Assembly: GCF_014193425.1 (NCBI RefSeq)
Contig: NZ_JACHZG010000001.1
Location: 2,108,001 to 2,172,000 of the forward strand
Reading direction: 5' to 3'
Length of the DNA: 64,000 nt
Source of the DNA: Microlunatus antarcticus
Lineage (GTDB): Bacteria; Actinomycetota; Actinomycetes; Propionibacteriales; Propionibacteriaceae
Positions 41,885 through 52,330 of the stretch are shown here, one piece after another. Made by a program: the position numbers and the translations under genes. The notes under the pieces are model-generated. The model was not told the origin of the DNA and made no database searches. It saw nothing but the letters and a program-made list of their open reading frames with translations. Position 1 is the stretch's first letter, and every line of letters starts with the position of its first letter.

Positions 41885-42206
41885 GCTCCATCATCAGACC
41901 CGCCCTCACTGCTAGGCAGACGTACACGTCGGGTTCCTCGAAGCTCGAGTGGCTGGGGCTGTTCGATTACGTCCTGGTCGAGGGCCTGTCCCGTAAGGGG
42001 ACCGTCTTACCGGGCACCTCAGCGAAACGACCACTCAGGCGGCGGGGGCGGTGAGACGGTCGCCGTCATGGATCAGGTCTGCTGCAGCTATGCGCAGTGA
42101 GTCTGCCGCTCCCGCTGTGGTGGCCGTCTGGTGGGACGATGGCGCGAAAGCGGTGTTTTCAGGCCGCGGAGACTTCCCAACGCGTGCTGGAGGAGAGTGG
42201 TCGCCC

Positions 42207-43040
42207 GTGCGGCGGATCGTGCTGGCGGGTGGGGCCTACGTTCCTGTGCTGGGCTTGGGTACCTGGGGCTGGGGTGAGGACTCTGGTCGGCGTAGCGACG
42301 AGGTCGCAGCGTTGCGTTGCAGCCTGGATCTGGGCCTGAGCCTGGTCGACACGGCCGAGATGTACGCCGACGGTGGCGCGGAGGAGGTGGTCGGTGAGGC
42401 ACTGGCCGGTCGTCGCGATGAGGCGTTCGTGGTGAGCAAGGTGTTGCCGTCGCACGCGTCGCGTTCCGGCACCGTGGCGGCCTGCGAGCGCAGTCTCCGG
42501 CGCCTGGGCACTGACCGGATCGATCTGTACCTGCTGCACTGGCAGGGCGGGCACCCGCTGGAGGACACGATCGCGGCGTTCGGGTCGCTGGTCGACGTCG
42601 GGAAGATCCGCTTCTGGGGCGTCAGCAACTTCGACCACCGGGCCCTCGCCGACCTCGGGCAGCTGCCGGGCAGTGGCGGGCTGGCTACGGACCAGGTGCT
42701 GTACAACCTGTCGCGGGGGGGGCCGGAGTACGACCTGCTGCCGTGGTGCGTCGAGAACGAGCTGCCGGTGATGGCGTACTCACCGATCGAGCAGGGCCGC
42801 ATCCTGGCTGACGCGACGCTGGGCGACGTCGCGGCGGGGCACGGGGTCAGTCCTGCGGCGGCGGCCCTGGCGTGGGTGCTGCGCCGCGACTCGCTCTGCA
42901 CGATCCCGAAGGCGAGCAGCCCGCAGCACGTGCGCGACAACGCCACGGCACTGGACGTCGAGCTGACGTGGGACGACCTGGAAGCTCTCGACCGTGCCTT
43001 CCCGCCACCCAACGGACCTCGAGCTCTGGAAGTGCTCTGA
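42207..43040 (+). CDS. Aldo/keto reductase
   Basis: A 277-residue NADPH-dependent reductase. The catalytic tetrad is visible: Asp and Tyr in LVDTAEMYADGGAE, Lys in VVSKVLPSHA and His in LLHWQGGHPL. The cofactor loop is SPIEQGRIL and IPKASSPQHVRDN. GTG 42207 with GGAGGAG about ten bases upstream; longer frames lack family sequence. A C-terminal fragment of a close relative lies at 61296-61565. Confidence 0.88.
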   Translation: MRRIVLAGGAYVPVLGLGTWGWGEDSGRRSDEVAALRCSLDLGLSLVDTAEMYADGGAEEVVGEALAGRRDEAFVVSKVLPSHASRSGTVAACERSLRRLGTDRIDLYLLHWQGGHPLEDTIAAFGSLVDVGKIRFWGVSNFDHRALADLGQLPGSGGLATDQVLYNLSRGGPEYDLLPWCVENELPVMAYSPIEQGRILADATLGDVAAGHGVSPAAAALAWVLRRDSLCTIPKASSPQHVRDNATALDVELTWDDLEALDRAFPPPNGPRALEVL

Positions 43041-43270
43041 TCGTAGTGGAGGCTGCGGGCCTTTCCGCGTAGGAAGCCTGTGGTGGTCGGGCTCCGGTGC
43101 GGAGATCAGGCCGAGCGAGATCGTCTTCACGACGTAGCCGGTACATCGACCCCAAGAGCGCGTTTCTCCCGGCTGCGGCAGCCGCGCTCGGTCGAACCGG
43201 TGCACGCATCGACCTGGGTCCACCGCACACTGCCGTCGGGTGCGACGGCGGTTCGAGCGGATGCGAGAGC

Positions 43271-44260
43271 ATGTCGGGCGTGTCAGAGGATCCTGAGTCG
43301 GACGGCGAGCCGGACGCCCGCGACGACGGCGACGCGTCGGTGGGCCACCTGGAGCTGTTCTTCGACCTCGTCTTCGTCTACGCGATGTCGCAGGTCACCG
43401 AGCTGGTGAGCGCCGACGTCTCGTGGCAGGGGTTCGCGCATGGTGCGCTCGGCTTGCTGGCGGTGTGGTGGGCCTGGGTCTGCTACGCCTGGCTCACCAA
43501 CTCCTTCACCACGGCTCGGGTGGCGTACCGCTGCATGATCGTCGTCGCCATGGCGATGATGCTGCTGGCAGCGAGCGCGCTGCCGACCGCGTTCAGTACG
43601 GGGGCACTCGTCTTCGGGCTGGCCCTGCTCGGCGTCCGCGTCCTGCACCTGGTGATGTTCGCGGTGGCGGCCTCCCACGACGATCGACGACTCCGTGCGG
43701 CTTTGTTGCGGCTGGCCCCGGGCCTGCTCACCGGACCGGTACTGGTCGCCGTGGCCGCCGCGTTCTCGTCTCCGTATCGGGAGCTGCTCTGGGTCGGCGC
43801 AGCCGTCGTCGACTTCGGTGGACCTCTGGCGTTCGGGGTGAGGGGCTTCCGGGTGGTCCCCTCCTACTTCGTTGAGCGACACGGCCTGGTCGTCATCATC
43901 GTGCTCGGTGAGGCCGTCGTCGGGCTGGGCGGCGGCGCCGCGGAGCACCTCCGGCGGCCGGCCGTGCTCGTTGCCGCGGCCCTCGGGGTCCTGATCGCCG
44001 CCTCGTTGTGGTGGACCTACTTCGGTCTCTCCGCTGGCGCCGAGCAACGCCTGCAACGGGCGCAGGGGGACGAACGCGCCCGGCTGGCCCGCGACGCCTA
44101 CAGCTACCTGCACCTGTTCCTCGTCGCCGGGATCGGCTTCTTCGCCTTCGGCGCCCGCGAGGCGCTTCGCGGTGTCGCCGACCCGCTGCCGCTGCTCCTG
44201 GCGATCGCGCTCAGCGGTGGGGTCGGGCTGTTCTACGCGGCCGATGTCGCCTACCGGTAG
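43271..44260 (+). pseudogene. ltrA: LtrA-like membrane protein, in-frame stop
   Basis: The N-terminal HLELFFDLVFVYAMSQVTEL is the hallmark of low-temperature-requirement protein A, followed by about ten membrane helices. Translation stops at TAG 44258-44260 after DVAYR. The same frame continues without further stops to 44452 as REHHQLVPDRVLAAIACLL and a last membrane helix. Reading the TAG as Trp (TGG) would give 393 residues, the normal LtrA length. So this is a nonsense mutation or a recent truncation; the 329-residue product may still insert in the membrane. Confidence 0.8.
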
Positions 44261-44654
44261 CGTGAGCACCACCAGCTCGTGCCGGACCGCGTCCTCGCCG
44301 CGATCGCGTGCTTGCTCATCATCCCGGTCGCGACGTCCGTGCCCGCATGGGTTGCGCTCGTTGCGCTCACAGCCGTGGGCGCGGTGCGTCTGACGTGGGA
44401 ACTCGTGCGACGACCCCGGATAGGACCGGTCGCCGCCGGCCAAGTGCACTAGCCCACAGGACGTCGCGCAGCGCGACCGAAGCCCTCTGCCTGACCACCC
44501 TCTGCCTGGTTACCGCGGTCGTTCTGGTCACAGGCGCAACGTGTCCACGGCCCTCCGGCTGAGTAAGCCCGGGAGGACTGGGTTGCCGGACGGGCAGCTC
44601 GGGCGCCTAGGTGTCCCGAGGCCGCCACCGCGGCAACGGCCGGTCGGGGCTGGG

Positions 44655-45632
44655 TCATTTCGTCGATTCGGTAGCCCCGTTGGGCTGGAAGACGGCGCGC
44701 ACGCGACCGTCTTGCTTGTTCTTGAACATCTGGTAGCCCTGGGGACCTTGGTCGAGGGGCATCACGTGGGTGGCGAGGTGTTCGGTGTTGAGCTCACCGT
44801 CGGCGATGTGCTGCAGAATCCGGGGAATGTAGCGCTGGCCGTGCTGCTGAGCGCCGCGCACGGTCAGAGCCTTGTTCATCAGCGCGCCCATCGGGAACTT
44901 GTCGATGAACCCGCCGAAGACCCCAAGGACGAACAGGCCGCCCCCTTTGCGGCAGGCGTAGACCGCCTCCCGCAGGGCGGTGGGCCGGTCGGACTGCAGC
45001 CGCAGCTGCTGCTTGACCTGGTCGTACAGGTACGCAGGGCCGGTGCCGTGGGCCTCCATCCCGACGGCCTCGATGCACACGTCGGGACCGCGGCCGCCGG
45101 TACGTTCCTTGAGCTCGGCGATGACGCTGTCCTGGGTGTAGTCGAGCGTTTCGGCGCCGATGTGCTGGCGCACCTGCTGGAGGCGTTCGGGGAGCCGGTC
45201 GATGACGATGACCTGCTCGGCGCCATCAGCATCGCGGCGCGGGCGGCCATCTGCCCGACGCCGCCGGCGCCCCACACGGCGACGGTGTCGCCGGGGGTGA
45301 TGTCGGCGCCGTCGGCGCCGGTCCAGGCGGTCGGGGCGGCGTCGGAGGCGAACAGCGCGGCCAGGTCCGACACCCCGTCGGGGACGGTGAAGGCGCCCTG
45401 GTCGGCGTAGGGGACCCGGACGTATTCGGCGTGACTGCCGGCGAACCCGCCGAGCATGTGGCTGTAGGCGAAGCAGCCCCCGACGCTCGAGCCCCACAGC
45501 GTCTCGGTGAGCGCCGGGTTCGGGTTGCCGTTGTCGCACAGCGAGTACAACTGCTGCGAGCAGTACCAGCACTGCCCGCAGGCGATGAACGAGCAGACGG
45601 TGACGCGGTCCCCGACCTGGTGGTTGCGCACG
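44655..45632 (-). pseudogene. Zinc-dependent dehydrogenase, C-terminal part (split by transposon)
   Basis: This is the C-terminal three quarters of a medium-chain zinc dehydrogenase of the formaldehyde/alcohol group. It holds the structural zinc cysteines (CGQCWYCSQQLYSLC), the Rossmann loop AVWGAGGVGQMAARAAML and DVCIEAVGMEAHG. The N-terminal part is at 58320-58534 beyond the composite transposon. A second lesion is present: near 45221-45226 the frame shifts; adding one base restores MLMGAEQVIVIDRLPERL. Joining both parts at the target duplication plus this base gives exactly 398 codons. Confidence 0.88.
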
Positions 45633-45640
45633 GCTTTACC
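45633..45640. repeat. Target-site duplication, left (GCTTTACC)
   Basis: GCTTTACC lies directly left of the first ISL3 copy and recurs directly right of the second copy at 58320-58327. Eight bases is the usual duplication length for ISL3-family elements. Confidence 0.9.
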
Positions 45641-47112
45641 GGCTCTTCGTACCTGCGGTGGGGCGGGCGTGACACGCCGGTGAGGGCGGATGCGCTGAGG
45701 TGAGGGTCGGGGTCCTCAAGATCAGAGGCGACCAAGCTTCCGTTCCACAAGGACCCCGACGATGAGCGAGCCTACGGGCTGCGCTGGCGGCTGCCTGCGC
45801 ATCGACACCCACCACGACTACTGCGACCGTTGCGATCTGCTGGTCGGGCTACCCGGCTTGCGGGTGATCAAGGTCCACACCGAGCACCGACGGCTGGTGG
45901 TGACGGTGGAGTCGCCCCGGGCCGAGCAGGGCTGCCGGGCGTGTGGGGTGATCGCGGGCAGCCACGGTCGGCGGACCGTCCGGCTCGTCGACGCCCCCTG
46001 CTTCGGCCGACCGGTGCGCGTCGTGTGGCGCAAGCGGACCTGGGAGTGCGAGGAGCCGGCGTGCCCGGCCAGGGTGTTCACCGAGCAGCACGACGACGTC
46101 GCCCGGCCGCGGGCGTTGTTGACGGTGCGGGCGTGCTGGTGGGCGATTCGCCAGCTCCGCTTCGAGCACGCCTCGGTCCTCGGCCTGGCCCGTCAGCTCG
46201 GCACGTCGTGCGCACGCTGTGGCGCTCGATCGAGCCCTTGCTGCAGGACATGGCCGACGACCCGGACCGGTTCGACAACGTCACCAGCCTCGGCGTCGAC
46301 GAACACATCTGGCACCACGTCGACGAACGCCGGCGCGGGCCGAAGGCGTTGACCGGGATGGTCGATTTCAGCCCTGACCAGGCCGGACGCACCCGGGCCC
46401 GGCTGCTCGACCTCGTTCCCGGCCGGTCCGGAAAGGCGTACGCCGACTGGCTCGCGGCGCGTGGCGACGGATTCCGCCGCCGGGTCGCAGTGGCGACGTT
46501 GGACCCGTTCCACGGCTACAAGAACGCCATCGACGACCAACTCGCCGACGCGGTATCGGTGCTCGACGCGTTCCACGTCGTCAAGCTCGGCAGCCAGGTC
46601 GTCGACGAGGTCCGCCGCCGGGTCCAGCAGAGCATCCACGGCCACCGGGGCCGACGCGACGATCCGCTCTACAAGATCAGGAACGTGCTGCGCTGCGCCG
46701 AGGAACGCCTCACCGAACGACAGCAGGCGCGCCTCGCCGCGGCCATGGACGCCGACACCGCTCACCTCGAAGTGTTCGTGGCCTGGCAGTGCGCCCAACA
46801 ACTCCGGCGGGTCTACCACCAGCCCGACCCAGCCGCTGGCCGACGGCTTGCAGAGAACATCGTGACGACGTTCGCATCGTGCCCGATCCCTGAGGTCGCC
46901 CGCCTCGGACGGACCCTCAAGAAGTGGCGCCGAGAGTTCCTCGCCTACTTCGACACCGCCGGCGCCTCCAACGGCGGCACCGAAGCAGTGAACGGCCTCA
47001 TCGAGCTCCACCGGCGCGTCGCCCGCGGCTTCCGCAACCGCGAAAACTACCGCCTACGGATGCTGCTCATCGGCGGCGGACTGGTCAGCCCCCACCTCAA
47101 GTAAGAAGAGCC
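45641..47112 (+). mobile_element. ISL3-family insertion sequence, left copy
   Basis: Ends are imperfect inverted repeats: left GGCTCTTCGTACCTGCGG, right (reverse complement) GGCTCTTCTTACTTGAGG. The element carries one transposase frame. Every derived frame matches that in the right copy at an offset of 11,207 bp, so the copies appear identical. Confidence 0.92.
45762..47104 (+). pseudogene. ISL3 transposase, frameshifted (left copy)
   Basis: N-terminal part (to about 46210) has the zinc-ribbon cysteines GCRACGV and CEEPACPAR and helix-turn-helix FEHASVLGLARQLGTS. The C-terminal DDE domain continues in another frame: LGVDEHIWHHVD (Asp), VLDAFHVVKLG (Asp), GGTEAVNGLI (Glu). Adding one G between 46210 and 46211 reads GTSWRTLWRSIEP and gives 448 codons, normal for ISL3. 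The right copy has the same lesion. Whether it is inactivating, slippage or a systematic base-calling error is open. Confidence 0.85.
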
Positions 47113-47173
47113 CTCATACGGACCGGTCGACAGGTGATCTGCGTGACGCGGGGGACAGCGCCCGGAGCGCCAG

Positions 47174-48346
47174 TCAGACTGCTTCCAGGACCAGCGCGGC
47201 CCCCTGGCCGCCACCGCCGCAGATGCCGGCTGCGCCGACCGTCCCCGGACCCAGCGCGACGAGCCGGCGGGCGAGGTGGCCGACGATCCGGGCGCCCGAG
47301 GCACCGATGGGATGTCCGAGGGCTATCGCTCCACCGTGGGCGTTGACGAGACGGGGATCGAGCCCCAGCCGACGGGTGGAGTAGACCGCGACCGCGGCGA
47401 AGGCCTCGTTGATCTCGACGGCGCCGAGATCGCCAGGTCCCCACGACGTCTGACGCAGGGCGTCGGTAATGGCGTTGGCGGGTTGCGCCTGCAGGCCGAC
47501 GTCCGGGCCGCTGACGAGGCCGTGGGCCCGGACGTAGGCGAGCGGTCGTGTACCTCGTCGGTCGGCCGCCGCCTCGGACATCAGGACGAGAGCGGCTGCG
47601 CCGTCGGTGATCTGGGACGACGTCCCGGCGGTGATGGTCCCGTCGTCGCCGAACGCGGGCCTCAGCCGGGCCAGGGACTCCACGGTGGTGCCGGGTCGGA
47701 GGCCGTCGTCCTGGTCGACCCGCTGGTCGCCGCGTCGAGAGGTGAGCACGTACGGCTCGATCTCGGTGGCCTGGACCTCCGCGGACGCGGCCAGCCGCTG
47801 GTGCGACGCCGCGGCCCAGGAGTCCTGGTCCTCGCGCGTGATGCCGAGGTCGCGGTTGTGGTCCTCGGTCGAGGCCCCCATCGACCGGTGCTCGAACGCG
47901 TCGGTTAGGCCGTCGTGCTCCAGGGTGTCGAGCAGCTCCACCGCACCGTACCGACGACCGGTGCGGGACCCGGGCCACACGTGCGGCGCCAGGCTCATGG
48001 ACTCCTGGCCGACGGCGGCGACGATGTCGGCGTGGCCGGCCTCGATTAGACTGATAGCCTGGGCGACGGCCTCCATGCCCGACAGGCAGACCGCATTGAG
48101 TGTGATTGACGGGACCGTCAGCGGGATGCCGGCGGCGACCGCGGTCTGTCGAGCGGGGTTTTGGCCTGCGCCACCCTGAAGCACTTGGCCGCCGAAGACG
48201 CGCTCCACGGCGCCCGGCTCGGTGCCGGAGCGCAACAGGGCGGCCCGCAGGGCGTGCCCGCCGAGCCGGGTGGCGGGCACGTCAGCGAACAAGCCGGTGT
48301 AGCGGACGAACGCAGTGCGGGCGTAGCCCACGATCAGGGCCCTCAC
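47174..48346 (-). CDS. Thiolase (acetyl-CoA C-acyltransferase)
   Basis: A 390-residue thiolase. The acyl-carrying Cys is C87 in [36 protein letters not shown] and the second Cys in [12 protein letters not shown] complete the active site. It cleaves 3-oxoacyl-CoA. Last gene of the P450-reductase-CoA-transferase-thiolase operon, coupled to the CoA-transferase (GTGA). In the beta-ketoadipate route this pair gives succinyl-CoA and acetyl-CoA; the exact substrate is unknown. Confidence 0.9.
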   Translation of the reverse strand: MRALIVGYARTAFVRYTGLFADVPATRLGGHALRAALLRSGTEPGAVERVFGGQVLQGGAGQNPARQTAVAAGIPLTVPSITLNAVCLSGMEAVAQAISLIEAGHADIVAAVGQESMSLAPHVWPGSRTGRRYGAVELLDTLEHDGLTDAFEHRSMGASTEDHNRDLGITREDQDSWAAASHQRLAASAEVQATEIEPYVLTSRRGDQRVDQDDGLRPGTTVESLARLRPAFGDDGTITAGTSSQITDGAAALVLMSEAAADRRGTRPLAYVRAHGLVSGPDVGLQAQPANAITDALRQTSWGPGDLGAVEINEAFAAVAVYSTRRLGLDPRLVNAHGGAIALGHPIGASGARIVGHLARRLVALGPGTVGAAGICGGGGQGAALVLEAV

Positions 48347-49026
48347 GAGGTCCGGCCCTGGTCGGTCGGGTGCGGGTCCTCGGGGTCCACCATGAGCCTC
48401 ACGTCGAACGCGGCGCCGGTCTTCGTGCGGACCTCGTCGAGCCGGACCTGCGGGCCGAGCGCCCGCAGGACGAGCCCGGCGGGCCCGACGTCGAAGACGG
48501 CGAGATCAGTGATGATGCGCTGCACGACGCGGGCACCGGTAAGCGGCAGGTCGCAACGCTTCACGATCTTAGGGGTGCCGTCCTTGGCGACGTGGTCGGT
48601 GACGACCACGACCCGGGGGGTCCCAGCTACCAGGTCCATCGCCCCGCCCATCCCCTTGACGAACTTCCCCGGAATCGTCCAGTTCGCGAGGTCGCCGTGC
48701 TCGGAGACCTGCAGGGCGCCGAGGATGGCGATTTGGACGTGGCCGCCCCGGATCATGGCGAACGACGTCGCCGAGTCGAAGATGCTGGCTCCCGGGAGCA
48801 GCGTCACGGTCTGCTTGCCGGCGTTGATAAGGTCGGCGTCCTCGGTCCCCTCCTCGGGGAAGGGACCCATGCCGAGAATGCCGTTCTCGCTCTGGAGGGT
48901 GACTCTGACGCCGGGCGGCAGGTGGTTGGCGACGAGGGTGGGGATCCCGATCCCGAGGTTGGCGTACTCCCCGTCGCGCAGCTCGCGGGCGGCGATGGCG
49001 GCCATGTCGTCGCGGGTCCACGCCAT
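48343..49026 (-). CDS. 3-oxoacid CoA-transferase, subunit B
   Basis: A 227-residue family I CoA-transferase beta subunit. The catalytic Glu lies in the [11 protein letters not shown] motif; [13 protein letters not shown] and [12 protein letters not shown] are also typical. ATG shares a base with the subunit A stop. Likely PcaJ- or ScoB-like. Confidence 0.9.
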   Translation of the reverse strand: MAWTRDDMAAIAARELRDGEYANLGIGIPTLVANHLPPGVRVTLQSENGILGMGPFPEEGTEDADLINAGKQTVTLLPGASIFDSATSFAMIRGGHVQIAILGALQVSEHGDLANWTIPGKFVKGMGGAMDLVAGTPRVVVVTDHVAKDGTPKIVKRCDLPLTGARVVQRIITDLAVFDVGPAGLVLRALGPQVRLDEVRTKTGAAFDVRLMVDPEDPHPTDQGRTS

Positions 49027-49775
49027 CAGGCTGCTCCGCCCGGTCCAGCGGCGGCCCGGGTCGCCCGGGTGGCGGCGGTCCTGGGTCGCACGGTCCGGTT
49101 CTCGATCGGCTTCGAGCGCGCGGTGCACGGCACGAGTCGTTGGACGAAGATCCCCGGGGTCACCACCTGGTCGGGGTCGAGGTACGTCTCGTCGAGGATG
49201 AGCTCGGCCTCGGCGATGCACACCCGCCCGCAGGTGGCGACGAGCGGGTTGAAGTTGCGGGCCGTCAGGCGGTAGCCGAGGTTGCCCTCAGCGTCCGCGA
49301 CGTGGGCGTGCACGAGGGCGACGTCGGCGACGATCCCACGCTCGAGCAGGTAGTCCTCGCCGTCGAACCGCTGCACCTGCTTGCCCTCGGCGACGGGGGT
49401 GCCCACGCCCGTCCGGGTGAAGAAGCCGGCGATGCCCGCCCCACCCGCCCGCATCCGCTCGGCCAGGGTGCCCTGGGGGGTGAACTCGACCTCGAGCACT
49501 CCATCGAGGTACTGCCGTGCGAACAGCCGGTTCTCCCCGACGTAGGAGGCGATAACCTTCGCGACCTGGCGGTTCTCGAGCAGGAGCCCGAGCCCCTGAC
49601 CGTCGACCCCCATGTTGTTCGACACGACCGTCAGGTCCTGCACCCCGGAGTCGCGGACCGCCTCGATCAGGTCGCTGGGGTTGCCGCTGAGACCGAACCC
49701 GCCGACCGCCACCGTCTGGCCGTCGGCCAGCACATCGCGCAACGCCTCGACGGCCGTGGACCAACGCTTCGTCAC
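49026..49775 (-). CDS. 3-oxoacid CoA-transferase, subunit A
   Basis: A 249-residue alpha subunit: [58 protein letters not shown] chose the GTG at 49775 behind GGAGG; a longer upstream frame is Arg-rich and lacks family sequence. The C-terminal 30 residues (Arg/Thr/Ala-rich) extend beyond the family core. Confidence 0.9.
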   Translation of the reverse strand: MTKRWSTAVEALRDVLADGQTVAVGGFGLSGNPSDLIEAVRDSGVQDLTVVSNNMGVDGQGLGLLLENRQVAKVIASYVGENRLFARQYLDGVLEVEFTPQGTLAERMRAGGAGIAGFFTRTGVGTPVAEGKQVQRFDGEDYLLERGIVADVALVHAHVADAEGNLGYRLTARNFNPLVATCGRVCIAEAELILDETYLDPDQVVTPGIFVQRLVPCTARSKPIENRTVRPRTAATRATRAAAGPGGAA

Positions 49776-49889
49776 CGACCCTGCCTCCGTGCGCCCCCGG
49801 CGCCTCGATTGCCTGTCCTGGCCGTACCGGGTCCAGGAGTGGGCTCGCCGACCGCGCCCGGCCGGGTTTGACACCTAAGGGTCACAGCC

Positions 49890-50912
49890 CTAGGCGCTGA
49901 CGTCGAGGCCGACCGGCAGGGGGGCCGGGGTGAACTCCTCGCGGAAGATCCGCGCGGGCCGCATCCGCCGCTTCTTGAAGGTGTGCACCGCGGCTGCCAC
50001 CATCGGCGGCGGGCCGCAGATGTAGCCGCTCATCCCGCGGCAGGTCAGGAAGTCGGCGGCGACGGCGTCGGTTACCATGCCGGTCGCACCGACCCACCGC
50101 TGCTCGCTCAGGACCGGGACGTACCGGAAGCCCGGCCCCTCCAGCGACCGGAACAGCTCCTGGTCGTACAGGTCCTCGTCCCGGCGTCCTCCGTGGTACA
50201 GATGGATGTCGTCGGCCAGGTCGTGCTCGATCGCATGGAGCACCATGGCCTTTAACGGCGCCAGCCCGGTCCCGCCCGCCACCAGCACGACGGGTCCCTC
50301 CTCGGGCTCGGTCAGGCGGAACGACCCGAGCGGGCCCTGCATGCGCACCCGCTCGCCCACCGCGAGGGACGCGAAGATCCACCTCTCGGTGGCCAGGCCG
50401 CCCGGCGTCAGCCGGACATGCAGCTCGATCGAGCCGTCCTGCGAGGGTGGGTTGGCGATCGAGTAGGCGCGTCGCAGGGGTGAGCCAGGGATGTGCAGCT
50501 CGACGTACTGGCCCGCGTCGAAGTCGAGCGGCTCGTCGAGGTCGATGACCAGACGCAGGGTCTCGCGGGCCACCAGCTCCCGATGTGAGACGCGTCCCTC
50601 GAGGTCGCGGAGCCGGTGACGTGGCGTTGTCGTGGCCACGGTGCCCAGCAGCTCGCCGCGCACGTCGGTGAGCGGCGTCGACCGGCACGCGAGCGCGAAG
50701 CCGGTCGCGCGGTCGGCTTGGGGCAGCACGTCCTCGAGCGAGTCACGATGGTCGACGAAGCCCTCGAGCACCCTGAACCGGCAGGTGCCGCACGTGCCCT
50801 GGGAGCAGTTGTGCGGGATCCAGCGGTTGGCGCGCAGCGCCGCGTCCAGGATGCTCTGGCCGTCCGCGGTGGTGAACTCGGCGACTCCGGCCAGCGTGAC
50901 GCGGTGGCTCAC
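49890..50912 (-). CDS. Ferredoxin-FAD-NADH reductase (P450 partner)
   Basis: A 340-residue three-part electron transferase. Residues 1-95 are a plant-type [2Fe-2S] ferredoxin (HNCSQGTCGTC with the fourth ligand in FALAC); then the FAD domain with RRAYSIANP; then the NAD domain with GGTGLAPLKAM and YICGPPPM. This is the plan of BenC and of GcoB, the single-component reductase of the guaiacol O-demethylase P450 system. GTG 50912 lies three bases after the P450 stop, so it is the dedicated partner. Confidence 0.9.
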   Translation of the reverse strand: MSHRVTLAGVAEFTTADGQSILDAALRANRWIPHNCSQGTCGTCRFRVLEGFVDHRDSLEDVLPQADRATGFALACRSTPLTDVRGELLGTVATTTPRHRLRDLEGRVSHRELVARETLRLVIDLDEPLDFDAGQYVELHIPGSPLRRAYSIANPPSQDGSIELHVRLTPGGLATERWIFASLAVGERVRMQGPLGSFRLTEPEEGPVVLVAGGTGLAPLKAMVLHAIEHDLADDIHLYHGGRRDEDLYDQELFRSLEGPGFRYVPVLSEQRWVGATGMVTDAVAADFLTCRGMSGYICGPPPMVAAAVHTFKKRRMRPARIFREEFTPAPLPVGLDVSA

Positions 50913-50914
50913 CG

Positions 50915-52120
50915 TTACACGTCCCAGCGGACGCGGACGTGCTCCGGTCCGCGGAACGCCCAGCCGTGGAACGTGACGTCCTCGGTCAGCTCCATGGTCG
51001 GGATCGACTGGAACAGCTCCTCGAGCGCCACGCGAACGATCTGGGTGCCCAGGTACGCGCCGGCGCACGCGTGGGAACCCGCCCCGAACCCCAGGTGCGG
51101 CTGCAGCGGACGGTCGAGGTCGAACCGGTCGGGGGCGGTCCAGATCTTCTCGTCCCAGTTGGCGGCGCCGTAGGCCATCAGGACCGCGGTACCCGCGGGC
51201 AGGTCGAGGCCCCCGACGTGCACGTCACGCGTCGCCACCTTGGCGGCGGCGGCGAAGATCGGGGCGACCCAGCGCAGGCTCTCCGACACTGCGCGGGGGA
51301 TGAGCGTCGCGTCGTCGACCACGCGGTCGAACTGGTCGGGCGAGCGGAGCAGACCCACCAGGGTGGTCGCCATCAGGTGGCCGGGCTCCTGGAGGGCGCC
51401 GAGCAGGTACACGTTGATGTTCGAGTAGATGATCTCGCGGTCGCGGGTGCTCCCCTCGGTCAGGCCGTCGTGCAGCCAGTGCGAGATGAGGGTGTGCCCG
51501 GGCCGCTCGGCCCACTGGTCGAGCAGCGGGTCGACGATCTCGCGCACCTCGCGCTTGGCCCGGTCCGCTGCGGCGAAGCCGTCGGGGTCGGCCCAAGTAC
51601 CGTCCGGTCCGACGGCGACGTTACGCGCACCCTCGGCCAGCGCCTTGAACCACTCGGCCAGCTTGTCCTCGCTGACCTGGTCCAGCCCCATCACGTCGCC
51701 GACCGCCCGGACGCTGACCGGCACGAAGTACTCCGCCTGCAGGTCGGCGGTGCCGTTGTCCTCGATCCGCTCGAGGAGGCGTCGGGCGTACGGCCGCACC
51801 AGCGAGTCGATGTACTCGTCGACCGCGGACGGTCGCAGGTAGGGGTCCATCATCGCGCGCAGACCCCGGTGGTCCTCGCCGTTCGCGCTGAGCACGGTGC
51901 CCTCGCCGTGCGTCCGGTGGCCCGAGGGGGAGATCACCCCGTGCCAGGTCTCGGGGTCCTCGGTCAGCTGCCGGTTAATCTCGTAGCTTGAGGCGACGTA
52001 CATGCCGACCTCGGGTACCCAGGAGATGGGCGCCTCCGCCCGGAGCCGCGCGTGGATCGGCTGCGGGTCGTCCTCCAGCTGCGCGGCGGTGACGTCGTCG
52101 ATCCAGGTGCTCGTGCTCAC
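50915..52120 (-). CDS. Cytochrome P450
   Basis: A 401-residue soluble bacterial P450. The haem-binding loop is GFGAGSHACAGAYLG with the Cys ligand; the K-helix ExxR is ESLRW. The I-helix reads NVYLLGALQEPGHLM: the usual acid-Thr pair is replaced by Glu-Pro, so oxygen activation may differ from the norm. GTG 52120 with GAGGAGAAG upstream. Adjacent to a GcoB-type reductase; this resembles the CYP255 (GcoA) arrangement, but substrate and family need comparison. First gene of the five-gene operon. Confidence 0.9.
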   Translation of the reverse strand: MSTSTWIDDVTAAQLEDDPQPIHARLRAEAPISWVPEVGMYVASSYEINRQLTEDPETWHGVISPSGHRTHGEGTVLSANGEDHRGLRAMMDPYLRPSAVDEYIDSLVRPYARRLLERIEDNGTADLQAEYFVPVSVRAVGDVMGLDQVSEDKLAEWFKALAEGARNVAVGPDGTWADPDGFAAADRAKREVREIVDPLLDQWAERPGHTLISHWLHDGLTEGSTRDREIIYSNINVYLLGALQEPGHLMATTLVGLLRSPDQFDRVVDDATLIPRAVSESLRWVAPIFAAAAKVATRDVHVGGLDLPAGTAVLMAYGAANWDEKIWTAPDRFDLDRPLQPHLGFGAGSHACAGAYLGTQIVRVALEELFQSIPTMELTEDVTFHGWAFRGPEHVRVRWDV

Positions 52121-52330
52121 GGGTCTTCTCCTCGACGTTGGGGGCTCCGGTCGACCGGGCTGCACGATCGCTCCGTGGGTCCGAGCGGCAGCCAGGCGGT
52201 GGTCCGATTCTGGGCGCGCGCCCTCGTCCCGATCAATCCCGGGTTCCTGAAGTCAACCTTCGGAGATGCCGAACGATCCGTGGTAGAACAGTGCGGCCGA
52301 CGCCAGCTGGGTACGAGCGTGGAGGGCGAG

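Noticed and set aside
46200-46215. Programmed frameshift in the ISL3 transposase
   Set aside because: No slippery run (A or G heptamer) is present at the break; a missing base or base-calling error is simpler, though not excluded.
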